From NCBI RefSeq assembly GCF_002339505.1, contig NZ_DDJO01000012.1:34627-98626 (forward strand): 64,000 nucleotides of DNA, read 5' to 3'. This document shows positions 52,383 to 59,717 of the stretch, in pieces; positions within the stretch are counted from its first letter, which is position 1, and each line of letters begins with the position of its first letter. Below the pieces are notes generated by a model that searched no databases, was not told where the DNA came from, and saw only the letters and a list, made by a program, of their open reading frames with translations. Source of the stretch: Corynebacterium sp. UBA2622. GTDB taxonomy: Bacteria > Actinomycetota > Actinomycetes > Mycobacteriales > Mycobacteriaceae. Made by a program: the position numbers and the translations under genes.

Positions 52383-53774
52383 ATGGATTCATGGCAACCT
52401 GTCCTTGGCGCAGGACCCCTGCTCGGCATCGCGGCCGCAGCTATCGCGCTCATTCTCTTCCTGGTGATCTACCTCCGGGTGCACGCCTTCGTCACCCTCA
52501 TCGTGGTCTCCATCCTCACCGCCCTCGCGGCCGGCATCCCCGTCTCGGGCATCATGCCCACAATGATGGACGGCTTCTCCAGCACCCTCGGATCCGTCGC
52601 CCTCCTCGTGGGTCTCGGCGCGATGGTCGGGCGCCTCGTCGAGGCCTCGGGAGGCGCGCAATCGCTTGCCGACGCCCTCGTGCGCCGCTTCGGCGAGAAG
52701 AACGCCCCCTTCGCCCTCGGCCTCGCCTCGCTCATCATGGGCTTCCCGATCTTCTTCGACGCCGGCCTCATCGTCATGTTGCCCGTCATCTTCGCCGTGG
52801 CCCGCCGGCTCGACGGACCGTTGCTGGCCTACGGCATCCCCGCCGCCGGCGCGTTCTCGGTCATGCACGTCTTCGTCCCGCCGCACCCGGGCCCGGTGGC
52901 GGCCTCCGGGCTCTACCACGCCGACCTCGGCCTGGTGCTCATCCTCGGCCTCATCGTCGCGCTTCCCACCTGGTACCTTTCCGGATACCGCTGGGGCCTC
53001 TTCCTGGGCAAAAAGTACGACCTGCGCGTGACCGACACCCTGCTCGGCTCGGTGGACGAGGGCCACATCACCAACAAGCCCGCAAAGCCCATGACCGTCC
53101 TGGGCGTCATGCTCATCCCGATGGTGCTCATCTTCGGCAACACGGGGATGAATGCCCTGGCGACAGCCGGGGTCGTCGACAAGTCCGCGTTTATCGTGCG
53201 CCTGCTCATGTTCCTCGGGCAGACACCCGTTGCGCTGCTCATCACCACGCTGGTCGCGATGATTGCCGTGGGTGTGAACCTCGGCGTGCCCCGCGCCGAG
53301 GTGGAGCGCCGCATGGAGTCGGCCCTCGGCCCGGTCTGCTCGGTCATCCTCATCACCGGCGCCGGCGGCATGTTCGGCGGCGTTCTGCGCAAGTCCGGCA
53401 TCGGCGACGCTCTCGCGGATTCCATGGCCAACCTCGGTGTGCCCGTCATCCTCGCGGCCTTCGTCGTCGCGGCGGTGCTGCGCGTGGCTCAGGGCTCCGC
53501 GACGGTCGCCCTGACCACTGCGGCGGCGCTCATGGTGCCGGCGGTCGAGGCCGGCGGCTTCAGCGAGATCCAGCTGGCCCTCATCGTCCTGGCCACGGCA
53601 TCCGGTTCCGTGTTCAGCTCGCTCGTGAACGACTCCGGCTTCTGGCTCGTCGGCCGCCTGATGGGCATGGACGTGGCCACCACGCTGAAGACGTGGACCG
53701 TCAACCAGCTGCTCCTGTCCTCCATCGGCTTCATCTTTGTCTGCATCCTGTACGGAGCCACGCTTCTCTTCTAA
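52383..53774 (+). CDS. GntP-family gluconate/sugar-acid permease
   Basis: A 463-residue transporter with about twelve to fourteen helices and GntP-family motifs: GFSSTLGSVALLVGLGAMVG, the SLIMGFPIFFDAGLIVMLP segment, HVFVPPHPGPVAAS, and the late GSATVALTTAAALMVP. It should import gluconate or a related sugar acid by proton symport. No gluconate kinase or regulator gene is beside it, so the substrate is only inferred. ATG 52383 is chosen from the -10 box seven bases upstream. A strong hairpin follows the gene. Confidence 0.92.
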   Translation: MDSWQPVLGAGPLLGIAAAAIALILFLVIYLRVHAFVTLIVVSILTALAAGIPVSGIMPTMMDGFSSTLGSVALLVGLGAMVGRLVEASGGAQSLADALVRRFGEKNAPFALGLASLIMGFPIFFDAGLIVMLPVIFAVARRLDGPLLAYGIPAAGAFSVMHVFVPPHPGPVAASGLYHADLGLVLILGLIVALPTWYLSGYRWGLFLGKKYDLRVTDTLLGSVDEGHITNKPAKPMTVLGVMLIPMVLIFGNTGMNALATAGVVDKSAFIVRLLMFLGQTPVALLITTLVAMIAVGVNLGVPRAEVERRMESALGPVCSVILITGAGGMFGGVLRKSGIGDALADSMANLGVPVILAAFVVAAVLRVAQGSATVALTTAAALMVPAVEAGGFSEIQLALIVLATASGSVFSSLVNDSGFWLVGRLMGMDVATTLKTWTVNQLLLSSIGFIFVCILYGATLLF

Positions 53775-53783
53775 CCACCCGCC

Positions 53784-53831
53784 CGGCCCCGCCCTCCGTC
53801 TCGTACCCGAGACCGCGCAGTGGCGGGGCCG
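53784..53831 (+). terminator. Hairpin after the permease gene
   Basis: CGGCCCCGCC (53784-53793) pairs with GGCGGGGCCG (53822-53831), and an inner hairpin GTCTCG/CGAGAC (53798-53803, 53808-53813) stacks inside. There is no T run, so it may be a weak or factor-assisted terminator. Confidence 0.5.
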
Positions 53832-53919
53832 ACACGATGCCTCCCTCTGTTGGCTAAGTTACAGTCAGCGCGCCGGCCCGGTGCGCGCACTCCGCCGACA
53901 TTATGAGGGAGGCATTGTC

Positions 53920-55266
53920 GTGACCTCGGTAAACGCGGTCGTGGCCTCGTACCACGACGATGACACCGTCCAGCCGCCGCGCAAGGGCGTGTGGCGCATG
54001 TTCCTGTACAGCGCCATCGGGGCGCTCGTTTTCTTCTTCCCTGTGACGTACCAGGGCAAGAAGTCCATCCCGCTGGACCACATGGTCACCTTCATCCGCG
54101 AGAACCTCGGTGCCTTCGTTCCCTGGTTCATTCTCGCCCTCGCGGCCTACGGGGTCTGGCGCAGCATCGCGGGCAGGACGTGGAAGGAGGGCCCGCTCAA
54201 GGCGGTGTTCGCCGTGCTCAACGTCGCGGGCCTCGTCGTTGCCGCGCTCACCGTCGCCGATGCCCTGCCCTGGGTCCTGGGGGAGAAGGACCTGGTTCCC
54301 TTCCTCTGGGACAAGATCGCGGTGCCCGTCGGGCTCATCGTCCCCATCGGCGGGGCGTTCCTCGCCTTCCTCATCGGCTTCGGCCTGCTCGAGTTCGTCG
54401 GCGTGCTCATGCAGCCGATCATGCGCCCCCTGTGGCGCACCCCGGGCCGCTCCGCCATCGACGCGGTGGCCTCCTTCGTGGGCTCCTACTCGCTGGGCAT
54501 CCTGGTCACGGACCGCGTCTACCAGCAGGGGGGGTACACGGCGCGCGAGGCATCGATCATCGCCACTGGCTTTTCGACGGTCTCCGCAGCGTTCATGGTG
54601 ATCGTCGCCAAGCAGCTCGACCTCATGGACCACTGGGGCACCTACTTCTGGGTCACCCTGGTGGTGACCTTCCTGGTCACCGCGATCACCGTCTACCTCC
54701 CGCCCCTGCGCACGATCCCCGACGAGTACTACCCGGGTGCCACCCCGGACCCGGAGAAACCGGTGCACGGCAACCGCATCCGCGAGGCATGGAACGCCGC
54801 GCTCCACGTCCTCGAGCGCGTTCCGCCGCTGCGCGTCCTGGTGTGGGAGAACCTCCGCGACGGCGTGCGCCTCGCCGCGGCCATCGTCCCCTCGATCCTC
54901 TCCGTCGGCCTGATCGGCCTGCTGCTGGCGCGCTTCACCCCGGTCTTCGAGTGGCTCGGCTACCTCTTTTACCCGTTTGCCCGGCTGGTACAGCTCCCCG
55001 AACCGATGCTGGGCAGCAAGGCCGCCGCGATGGGTATCGCCGAGATGTTCCTGCCCGCCACCGCCGTGGCCGGGTCCGACTCGATGGTGCTGAAGTTCGT
55101 CATCGCGGTTGTCGCGGTCTCGGCCATCATCTTCTTCTCGGCGATGGTGCCGTGCATCATGGCCACGAAGATCCCGCTGAAGATCTCCCACCTGGTGGCC
55201 ATCTGGTTCGAGCGCGTGGCACTGTCGATAGTCATCACGACCCCCATCGCACACCTCCTTTTCTGA
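53920..55266 (+). CDS. YjiH-family transporter-like membrane protein (nucleoside recognition domain)
   Basis: A 448-residue membrane protein with about ten helices and two Gate-type segments: LLEFVGVLMQPIMRPLWRTPGRSA with AVASFVGSYSLGILVTDRVY, and VQLPEPMLGSKAAAMGIAEM with ATAVAGSDSMVLKFVIAVVA. This is the YjiH/nucleoside-recognition architecture, in which two halves form a transport core. Substrate unknown. The GTG at 53920 has a GAGGGAGG ribosome site. TACAGT at 53860-53865 is a likely -10 box. The riboswitch-controlled gene follows. Confidence 0.85.
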   Translation: MTSVNAVVASYHDDDTVQPPRKGVWRMFLYSAIGALVFFFPVTYQGKKSIPLDHMVTFIRENLGAFVPWFILALAAYGVWRSIAGRTWKEGPLKAVFAVLNVAGLVVAALTVADALPWVLGEKDLVPFLWDKIAVPVGLIVPIGGAFLAFLIGFGLLEFVGVLMQPIMRPLWRTPGRSAIDAVASFVGSYSLGILVTDRVYQQGGYTAREASIIATGFSTVSAAFMVIVAKQLDLMDHWGTYFWVTLVVTFLVTAITVYLPPLRTIPDEYYPGATPDPEKPVHGNRIREAWNAALHVLERVPPLRVLVWENLRDGVRLAAAIVPSILSVGLIGLLLARFTPVFEWLGYLFYPFARLVQLPEPMLGSKAAAMGIAEMFLPATAVAGSDSMVLKFVIAVVAVSAIIFFSAMVPCIMATKIPLKISHLVAIWFERVALSIVITTPIAHLLF

Positions 55267-55289
55267 CCCTTGCGCCAGACCAAGCTGTC

Positions 55290-55295
55290 TACTAT
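55290..55295 (+). promoter_or_regulatory. -10 box before the SAM riboswitch
   Basis: TACTAT lies about six bases before the start of the riboswitch, so the transcript would begin at about 55302, just ahead of the aptamer. No strong -35 element is visible. Confidence 0.6.
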
Positions 55296-55300
55296 TGTGG

Positions 55301-55420
55301 GCGGTGCGATCAAGAAGTCCGACGCACAAAGCCTCCCGGCTCGTCGGCTGGCAACCGCGCACTCGCGCACGGTGCCCCCGGGAGAAGATCGGCCGGCGTT
55401 GCACACGCGCGCCGGAAGCG
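55301..55420 (+). ncRNA. SAM-IV-like S-adenosylmethionine riboswitch
   Basis: The leader folds as a SAM-IV aptamer. P1 is CGATC/GATCG (55307-55311 with 55387-55391). P2 is CCGACG/CGTCGG (55319-55324 with 55342-55347), with an inner AGCC/GGCT stem (55330-55333 with 55338-55341) after a CACAA bulge. P3 is CCGCGC...GCGCACGG. The core bases TGGCAACC and GGTGCC are those of the SAM-I/IV binding core. The TCCC loop (55334-55337) can pair with GGGA (55380-55383) as the class pseudoknot. After the aptamer a CCGGCG/CGCCGG hairpin (55393-55398, 55410-55415) could act as the expression platform. It precedes an unknown gene, on which SAM control is inferred. Confidence 0.85.
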
Positions 55421-55439
55421 CGATTTCCAAGGAGCAACC

Positions 55440-56009
55440 ATGTCCCTCGACATGTCCGCATTTCCTCCCGCCGAGCTTCCCGACGACTGGGTCCCCGGCG
55501 AATTCGGCAACCTCGACGCCGTCACACTGACCTTCACCGCCGGCGGAGAGACCCACCTCCGTGAGTTCGACAGCGCCCTGGCCGCGATGGGTGTCGTCCC
55601 CCTTCTGCTGGCCGGCTTCGAATTCTCGTTGTCCCGCAACGCAGTGCGCCTCGGCTCGGGGGAGGTCGTCCTCCTGCCGGTCCAGGCAAAGCCCCGCAAG
55701 CGGGTGGGGCCCGACGAGTGCACCCTGGTGGCTCAGGGGCACCGGCCCCACTGGGGTCCCGCGCTGCGCGCGGCCAACCGCCCGGGGGAGGAATGGGTGC
55801 CCGTGACGTTCCTGGAGGTGGACGGCAACCGGGTGACCATGCAGACCCCCACTGGTATCGAGGTAGTCTATGACCACAACCCCGACCGCCTCGTGACGGC
55901 GGTCGAATACAACGCGCGGTGGAGCATGCTGCGCGGGGCGTGGGACGGCCAGGGCCGGTGTACGGCGCACTGGGTGTCGCATGCACCGATAACCCCGTGT
56001 ACGGCGTGA
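55440..56009 (+). CDS. Hypothetical protein under SAM riboswitch control
   Basis: A 189-residue protein that I do not recognise. It starts MSLDMSAFPPAELPDDWVPG and has no signal peptide or membrane helix, so it should be cytoplasmic. It looks alpha/beta with a Trp/His-rich C-terminal part (AHWVSHAPITPCTA). Conserved-looking segments include NLDAVTLTFTAGGETHLREF and MQTPTGIEVVYDHNPDRL. The ribosome site AAGGAG is at ideal spacing from the ATG. The SAM-IV-like riboswitch directly upstream suggests a link to methionine, sulfur or methylation metabolism. The last ~17 codons lie in a region with a short direct repeat (GTGTACGGCG at 55958 and 55997), so the exact C-terminus could be lineage-specific. 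Confidence 0.7.
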   Translation: MSLDMSAFPPAELPDDWVPGEFGNLDAVTLTFTAGGETHLREFDSALAAMGVVPLLLAGFEFSLSRNAVRLGSGEVVLLPVQAKPRKRVGPDECTLVAQGHRPHWGPALRAANRPGEEWVPVTFLEVDGNRVTMQTPTGIEVVYDHNPDRLVTAVEYNARWSMLRGAWDGQGRCTAHWVSHAPITPCTA

Positions 56010-56076
56010 TCCTCGCGCAGGCGGGGATCTGGGTGTGGGGTGACTGGGGTGCCACCGGCTGGCCCGACGCGCCCGC

Positions 56077-56156
56077 CGTGATATCACGGTTTACGTTCCC
56101 CGGCCCGGTGTGACCTGGGCAAACGTTGGCGCGGAACGCTGAAGCGTGATATCACG
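56077..56156. repeat. Inverted repeat with two copies of a 12-base palindrome
   Basis: CGTGATATCACG, itself a perfect palindrome, occurs at 56077-56088 and 56145-56156. The inward flanks are also related: the left continues with a segment ending CGTTCC, and the right, read on the other strand, continues similarly with one extra base. The whole is an imperfect inverted repeat with ~24-base arms around a ~30-base centre. It has no gene and could be paired operators, a hairpin, or the remnant of a small mobile element. Confidence 0.65.
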
Positions 56157-56223
56157 AACCGCGGTGGCGGGGGCCTTCGCGCCGAGCGACCGGAGCACCA
56201 CCCGATGCCCACCCCGACGCGAA

Positions 56224-56247
56224 GCGGGCCACCCGAAGGTGGCCCGC
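56224..56247 (-). terminator. Hairpin downstream of tRNA-Gly
   Basis: GCGGGCCACC-CGAA-GGTGGCCCGC is a perfect 10-pair stem with a stable CGAA-type tetraloop, 16 bases after the tRNA 3' end on the minus strand. There is no long U run. It probably ends or trims the tRNA transcript. Confidence 0.6.
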
Positions 56248-56263
56248 CCGGCGCGTCAAACAG

Positions 56264-56337
56264 TGGAGCCGGCGACGAGAATCGAACTCGCACTCTCAGC
56301 TTGGGAAGCTGATGTTCTACCACTAAACTACGCCGGC
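56264..56337 (-). tRNA. tRNA-Gly, anticodon CCC
   Basis: The minus-strand sequence forms a full cloverleaf of 74 bases including an encoded CCA. The acceptor stem is GCCGGCG/CGCCGGC, the D arm holds the TAGTTTAGTGGTAGAAC segment, the anticodon stem is TCAGC/GCTGA with loop TTCCCAA (anticodon CCC), and the T loop is TTCGATT. The discriminator base U and the G1-C72 pair are usual for glycine. A -10 box TAATAT (reverse complement of 56348-56353) lies about ten bases upstream. Confidence 0.96.
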
Positions 56338-56347
56338 AATGCTGGCC

Positions 56348-56353
56348 ATATTA
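56348..56353 (-). promoter_or_regulatory. -10 box of tRNA-Gly
   Basis: TAATAT on the minus strand lies ten bases before the first base of the mature tRNA, in the divergent region shared with dcd. Confidence 0.6.
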
Positions 56354-56362
56354 GCACCCGGC

Positions 56363-56395
56363 AGCGGGCAGACGAAAACGGCTGCCCGCTAGACT
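56363..56395 (+). promoter_or_regulatory. dcd -10 box with adjacent inverted repeat
   Basis: AGCGGGCAG (56363-56371) and CTGCCCGCT (56382-56390) are perfect 9-base arms. The second arm ends on the first base of the -10 box TAGACT (56390-56395), so a bound protein would block the promoter. The GTG start of dcd follows seven bases after the box. Confidence 0.5.
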
Positions 56396-56402
56396 GGGCG
56401 AC

Positions 56403-56966
56403 GTGCTTCTCTCCGATCATGACATCCGCGACGCCATCGATTCGGGCCGGCTGGGCATCGACCCCTACGACCCGTCTCTGGTGCAGCCCTCCTCGATAGA
56501 TGTGCGCATGGACCGGTTCTTCCGCGTGTTCAACAATTCGCGGTATACGCACATCGATCCGAAGCAGGAGATGCCGGATCTGACCACCCTGGTCGACGTG
56601 CCGGAGGGGGAGGCGTTCGTGCTGCACCCCGGTGAATTCGTCCTGGCGTCCACCCTGGAGAAGTTCACTCTGCCCGCCGACCTCGCCGGCCGGCTCGAGG
56701 GCAAGAGCTCGCTCGGACGCCTCGGCCTGCTGACCCACTCGACGGCGGGATTCATCGACCCCGGTTTCTCCGGTTACATCACCCTGGAGCTGTCCAACGT
56801 GGCCAACCTGCCCATCACACTTTGGCCGGGCATGAAGGTGGGCCAGCTCGCGCTGTTCAACATGACATCGGCGGCTGAAACCCCCTACGGTTCCGGTGCC
56901 CTCGGATCGAAGTACCAGGGGCAGCGCGGCCCGACCCCGTCAAAGGCCTACCTGAACTTCCGCTAG
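56403..56966 (+). CDS. dcd: dCTP deaminase
   Basis: It converts dCTP to dUTP for thymidylate synthesis; actinobacterial forms are often bifunctional and also hydrolyse dUTP to dUMP. The 187-residue protein has the Dcd/dUTPase fold: QPSSIDVRMDRFFRVF, EGKSSLGRLGLLTHSTAGFI with the catalytic Glu and Ser/Arg region, DPGFSGYITLELSN, and the C-terminal GSKYQGQRGPTPSK. The Ala-Thr segment typical of bifunctionality cannot be judged by eye alone. GTG 56403 is supported by TAGACT seven bases upstream. UDP-glucose dehydrogenase follows, as in mycobacteria (Rv0321-Rv0322). Confidence 0.96.
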   Translation: MLLSDHDIRDAIDSGRLGIDPYDPSLVQPSSIDVRMDRFFRVFNNSRYTHIDPKQEMPDLTTLVDVPEGEAFVLHPGEFVLASTLEKFTLPADLAGRLEGKSSLGRLGLLTHSTAGFIDPGFSGYITLELSNVANLPITLWPGMKVGQLALFNMTSAAETPYGSGALGSKYQGQRGPTPSKAYLNFR

Positions 56967-57013
56967 CTCCGGACAACCGGCGACACCGCGCGTCGCGTGC
57001 CATGATGGAACGC

Positions 57014-58333
57014 ATGCGTATGACGGTTATCGGCACCGGTTATCTCGGTGCGACCCACGCCGCCTGCATGGCCGAGCTCGGCCACGAGGTGATGGGCGTG
57101 GATGTGGACGAAAGCAAGATCGAGCGCCTCAGGAACGGCAGGGTTCCGTTCTACGAGCCGGGCCTGCCGGAGGTCCTGGAGCGCAACATCGGGGCCGGGC
57201 ACCTCAGCTTCACCACCGATTACAGCGAGGCGGCCGAGTTCGCCCGCGTCCATTTCATCGGTGTGGGCACCCCGCAGCAGCGCGGCTCCTATGCGGCGGA
57301 CACTCGCTACGTCGAGGCCGTGATCGACGATCTCGTCCCGCGGCTCACCGGTGACCACCTCATCCTGGGCAAGTCCACCGTTCCCGTCGGCACCGCCGCC
57401 GAGCTGCAGGAGCGTGCGAATAGGCTTGCCCAGCCCGGCACGACGGTCGAGATCGCGTGGAACCCCGAGTTCCTCCGCGAGGGTTACGCGGTCAAGGACA
57501 CCATCGAGCCGGACCGCATCGTGCTCGGCACCCGCGCCGGCGACTCCCGCGCCGAGGGCGTCGCCCGCGAGATCTACGCCACGCCGCTGTCGAAGGGAAC
57601 CCCCTTCATCCTCACGGACCTGCAGACCGCGGAGCTGGTCAAGGTCTCGGCGAACGCGTTCCTGGCCACGAAGATCTCCTTCATCAACGCGGTCAGCGAG
57701 GTCTGCGAGATCGTCGGCGCGGACGTCACCCAGCTCGCGGACGCGATCGGCCACGACGACCGCATCGGCCGCAAGTTCCTCGGGGCCGGTCTCGGCTTCG
57801 GCGGCGGCTGCCTGCCGAAGGACATCCGCGCCTTCATGGCCCGCGCGGGCGAGGTGGGCGCCGACCAGGCCCTGACCTTCCTGCGCGAGGTCGACGCCAT
57901 CAACATGCGGCGCCGTCAGCGCGTCATCGACTTGGCGCGCGAGGAGCTCGGCTCCCTCATCGGCCGCCGCGTCACGGTCCTCGGTGCCGCGTTCAAACCC
58001 AACTCCGACGACGTGCGCGATTCCCCCGCCCTCGCCGTGGCGGGCCAGCTCTCCCTCGCGGGCGCGGACGTCCGCGTTTACGACCCCGAGGCCATGGACA
58101 ACGCCCGCCGCGTCTTCCCCACGCTCGATTACGCGAAATCGCTTGACGACGCCCTCTCCGGCGCGGAACTGACCATCCTCGCCACGGAGTGGCAGGAGTT
58201 CCGTCAGATGGATCCGGAAAGGGTCGGCGGGCTCGTCGAGAAGCGGCTGCTCATTGACGGCCGCAACGTTCTCGACCTCCCCGCGTGGCAGGCCGCCGGG
58301 TGGGCCGTGAGGGCGCTGGGCCGCGCGGCCTAG
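57014..58333 (+). CDS. udgA: UDP-glucose 6-dehydrogenase
   Basis: It oxidises UDP-glucose to UDP-glucuronate with two NAD+. The 439-residue protein has the N-terminal Rossmann motif MTVIGTGYLGATHAACMAEL, the VGTPQQ segment, EFLREGYAVKD, the catalytic Cys in GFGGGCLPKDIRAF, and the C-terminal UDP-binding domain with GAAFKPNSDDVRDSPAL. ATG 57014 is chosen over 57002 and 57005 because CATGAT, a -10-like box (57001-57006), lies seven bases upstream and the resulting start MRMTVIGTGYLG equals the mycobacterial protein. It overlaps the alaT stop by four bases, convergently. Confidence 0.93.
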   Translation: MRMTVIGTGYLGATHAACMAELGHEVMGVDVDESKIERLRNGRVPFYEPGLPEVLERNIGAGHLSFTTDYSEAAEFARVHFIGVGTPQQRGSYAADTRYVEAVIDDLVPRLTGDHLILGKSTVPVGTAAELQERANRLAQPGTTVEIAWNPEFLREGYAVKDTIEPDRIVLGTRAGDSRAEGVAREIYATPLSKGTPFILTDLQTAELVKVSANAFLATKISFINAVSEVCEIVGADVTQLADAIGHDDRIGRKFLGAGLGFGGGCLPKDIRAFMARAGEVGADQALTFLREVDAINMRRRQRVIDLAREELGSLIGRRVTVLGAAFKPNSDDVRDSPALAVAGQLSLAGADVRVYDPEAMDNARRVFPTLDYAKSLDDALSGAELTILATEWQEFRQMDPERVGGLVEKRLLIDGRNVLDLPAWQAAGWAVRALGRAA

Positions 58334-59625
58334 TGCTGGTGGTAGTCGCTGAGGAAGTTGCCCAGGCGCTCGATGGCGTTCTCCAGCTGTGAGGCCCAGG
58401 GCAGCGTGACCACTCGGAAGTGGTCCGGGGTGGGGTAATTGAAGCCGGTGCCCTGGACCATGAGGATCTTCTCCGACTTGAGCAGATCCAGCATGAAGCG
58501 CTCGTCGTCGTGGATGTTGTACATCTCGGCGTCGATCTTGGGGAAGGCGTAGAGCGCCCCCTTCGGCTCGACGACGGAGATGCCCGGGATCTCCCGCAGC
58601 TTCTTCACGGTGATGTCGCGCTGCTTGGTCAGGCGGCCGTTTTCCGAGGTCAGCTCGTAGATGGACTGCCGCCCACCCAGGGCGACCTGGATGGCGTGCT
58701 GGCCCGGCACGTTGGCGCACAGGCGGGTGCCCGAGAGCAGGTCGAGGCCCTCGATGAAGCCCTTCGCGCGGCGGCGCGGCCCGGTGATGATCATCCACCC
58801 GGCGCGGTACCCGGCGACGCGGTACGCCTTGGACAGGCCGTTGAAGGTCACGGTGACCAGATCGGGGCCGACCTCCGCCATGGAGATGTGCTGCGCCCCG
58901 TCGTAGAGGATGCGGTCGTAGATCTCGTCGGCCAGCACTACCAGCTCGTGCTCTCGGGCGATGTCCGCGATGCCCTCCAGGGTCTCGCGGGAGTAGACGG
59001 CGCCCGTCGGGTTGTTCGGGTTGATCACCACGATGGCCTTGGTGCGCGGGGTGACCTTGGAGCGGATGTCGTCCAGCGAGGGGTTCCAGTTGTCCTCCTC
59101 GTCGCAGAGGTAGTGCACCGCCTTGCCGCCGGCCAGCGTTGAGGCGGCGGTCCAGAGCGGGTAATCGGGCGTCGGGATGAGAATCTCGTCGCCGTCGTTG
59201 AGCAGCGCCTGGGTGACCATGGAGATCAGCTCGGAGACGCCGTTGCCCAGGTAGACGTCGTCGATGTCGAAGTGGGGGAAATCCTCGATGACCTCGTAGC
59301 GGGTCACAACCGCGCGGCGCGCCGGGATGATGCCCTTGGAGGTGGAGTACCCCTGGGAGGTCGGAAGGGCGGCGATCATGTCGCGCATGATCACGTCGGG
59401 GGCATCGAAGCCGAAGATCGCCGGGTTGCCGGTGTTGAGCTTGAGGATGGTGTGGCCGTCACGCTCCATCTCCTCGGCCGTGGCGCTCACCGGGCCCCGG
59501 ATGTCGTAGAAGACGTTCTTCAGCTTCTCGGCCTGGTCGAAGTGGCGGTGTTTGCGCGGCGCCCTCTTCGCCTTCTGGGCGTTGTCCTGCTTCGGTGTAT
59601 CCGGTTCATCCTTCTTGTTGCTCAT
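58330..59625 (-). CDS. alaT: Pyridoxal-phosphate aminotransferase AlaT
   Basis: A 431-residue class I aminotransferase that makes alanine from pyruvate with glutamate. A Lys-rich N-terminal extension precedes KLNTGNPAIFGFDAPDVI, QGYSTSKGIIPARRAVV, the cofactor-binding NPNNPTGAVYS, ADEIYDRILYDG and the catalytic Lys in FNGLSKAYRVAGYRAGW. Length and extension agree with AlaT of C. glutamicum. The ATG has TAGGAT (reverse complement of 59632-59637) six bases upstream and is probably leaderless. It converges with udgA. Confidence 0.93.
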   Translation of the reverse strand: MSNKKDEPDTPKQDNAQKAKRAPRKHRHFDQAEKLKNVFYDIRGPVSATAEEMERDGHTILKLNTGNPAIFGFDAPDVIMRDMIAALPTSQGYSTSKGIIPARRAVVTRYEVIEDFPHFDIDDVYLGNGVSELISMVTQALLNDGDEILIPTPDYPLWTAASTLAGGKAVHYLCDEEDNWNPSLDDIRSKVTPRTKAIVVINPNNPTGAVYSRETLEGIADIAREHELVVLADEIYDRILYDGAQHISMAEVGPDLVTVTFNGLSKAYRVAGYRAGWMIITGPRRRAKGFIEGLDLLSGTRLCANVPGQHAIQVALGGRQSIYELTSENGRLTKQRDITVKKLREIPGISVVEPKGALYAFPKIDAEMYNIHDDERFMLDLLKSEKILMVQGTGFNYPTPDHFRVVTLPWASQLENAIERLGNFLSDYHQH

Positions 59626-59708
59626 AGGCCAATCCTAGCCAGGGTCGGGGACACGGGAGCGCCCGTCGCGCGCGAAAGGGGAGAAAACCGGCCACGCGCC
59701 CGGAAAAA

Positions 59709-59717
59709 GGGGGGGGG
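59709..59717 (+). repeat. Nine-base G homopolymer after the DUF1707 gene
   Basis: A run of nine G follows AAAAA and ends next to the stop codon of the DUF1707 gene. It is outside coding sequence. Such runs are prone to sequencing error and slippage. Confidence 0.9.

Noticed and set aside
55958..56006. Direct repeat GTGTACGGCG twice as an att-like site near tRNA-Gly
   Set aside because: The copies lie inside a gene, are only 10 bases, do not match the tRNA, and no integrase is nearby.
59709..59717. G9 tract as a phase-variation switch
   Set aside because: It lies after the stop codon and far from any promoter, so length change would not alter a reading frame. Noted only as error-prone sequence.
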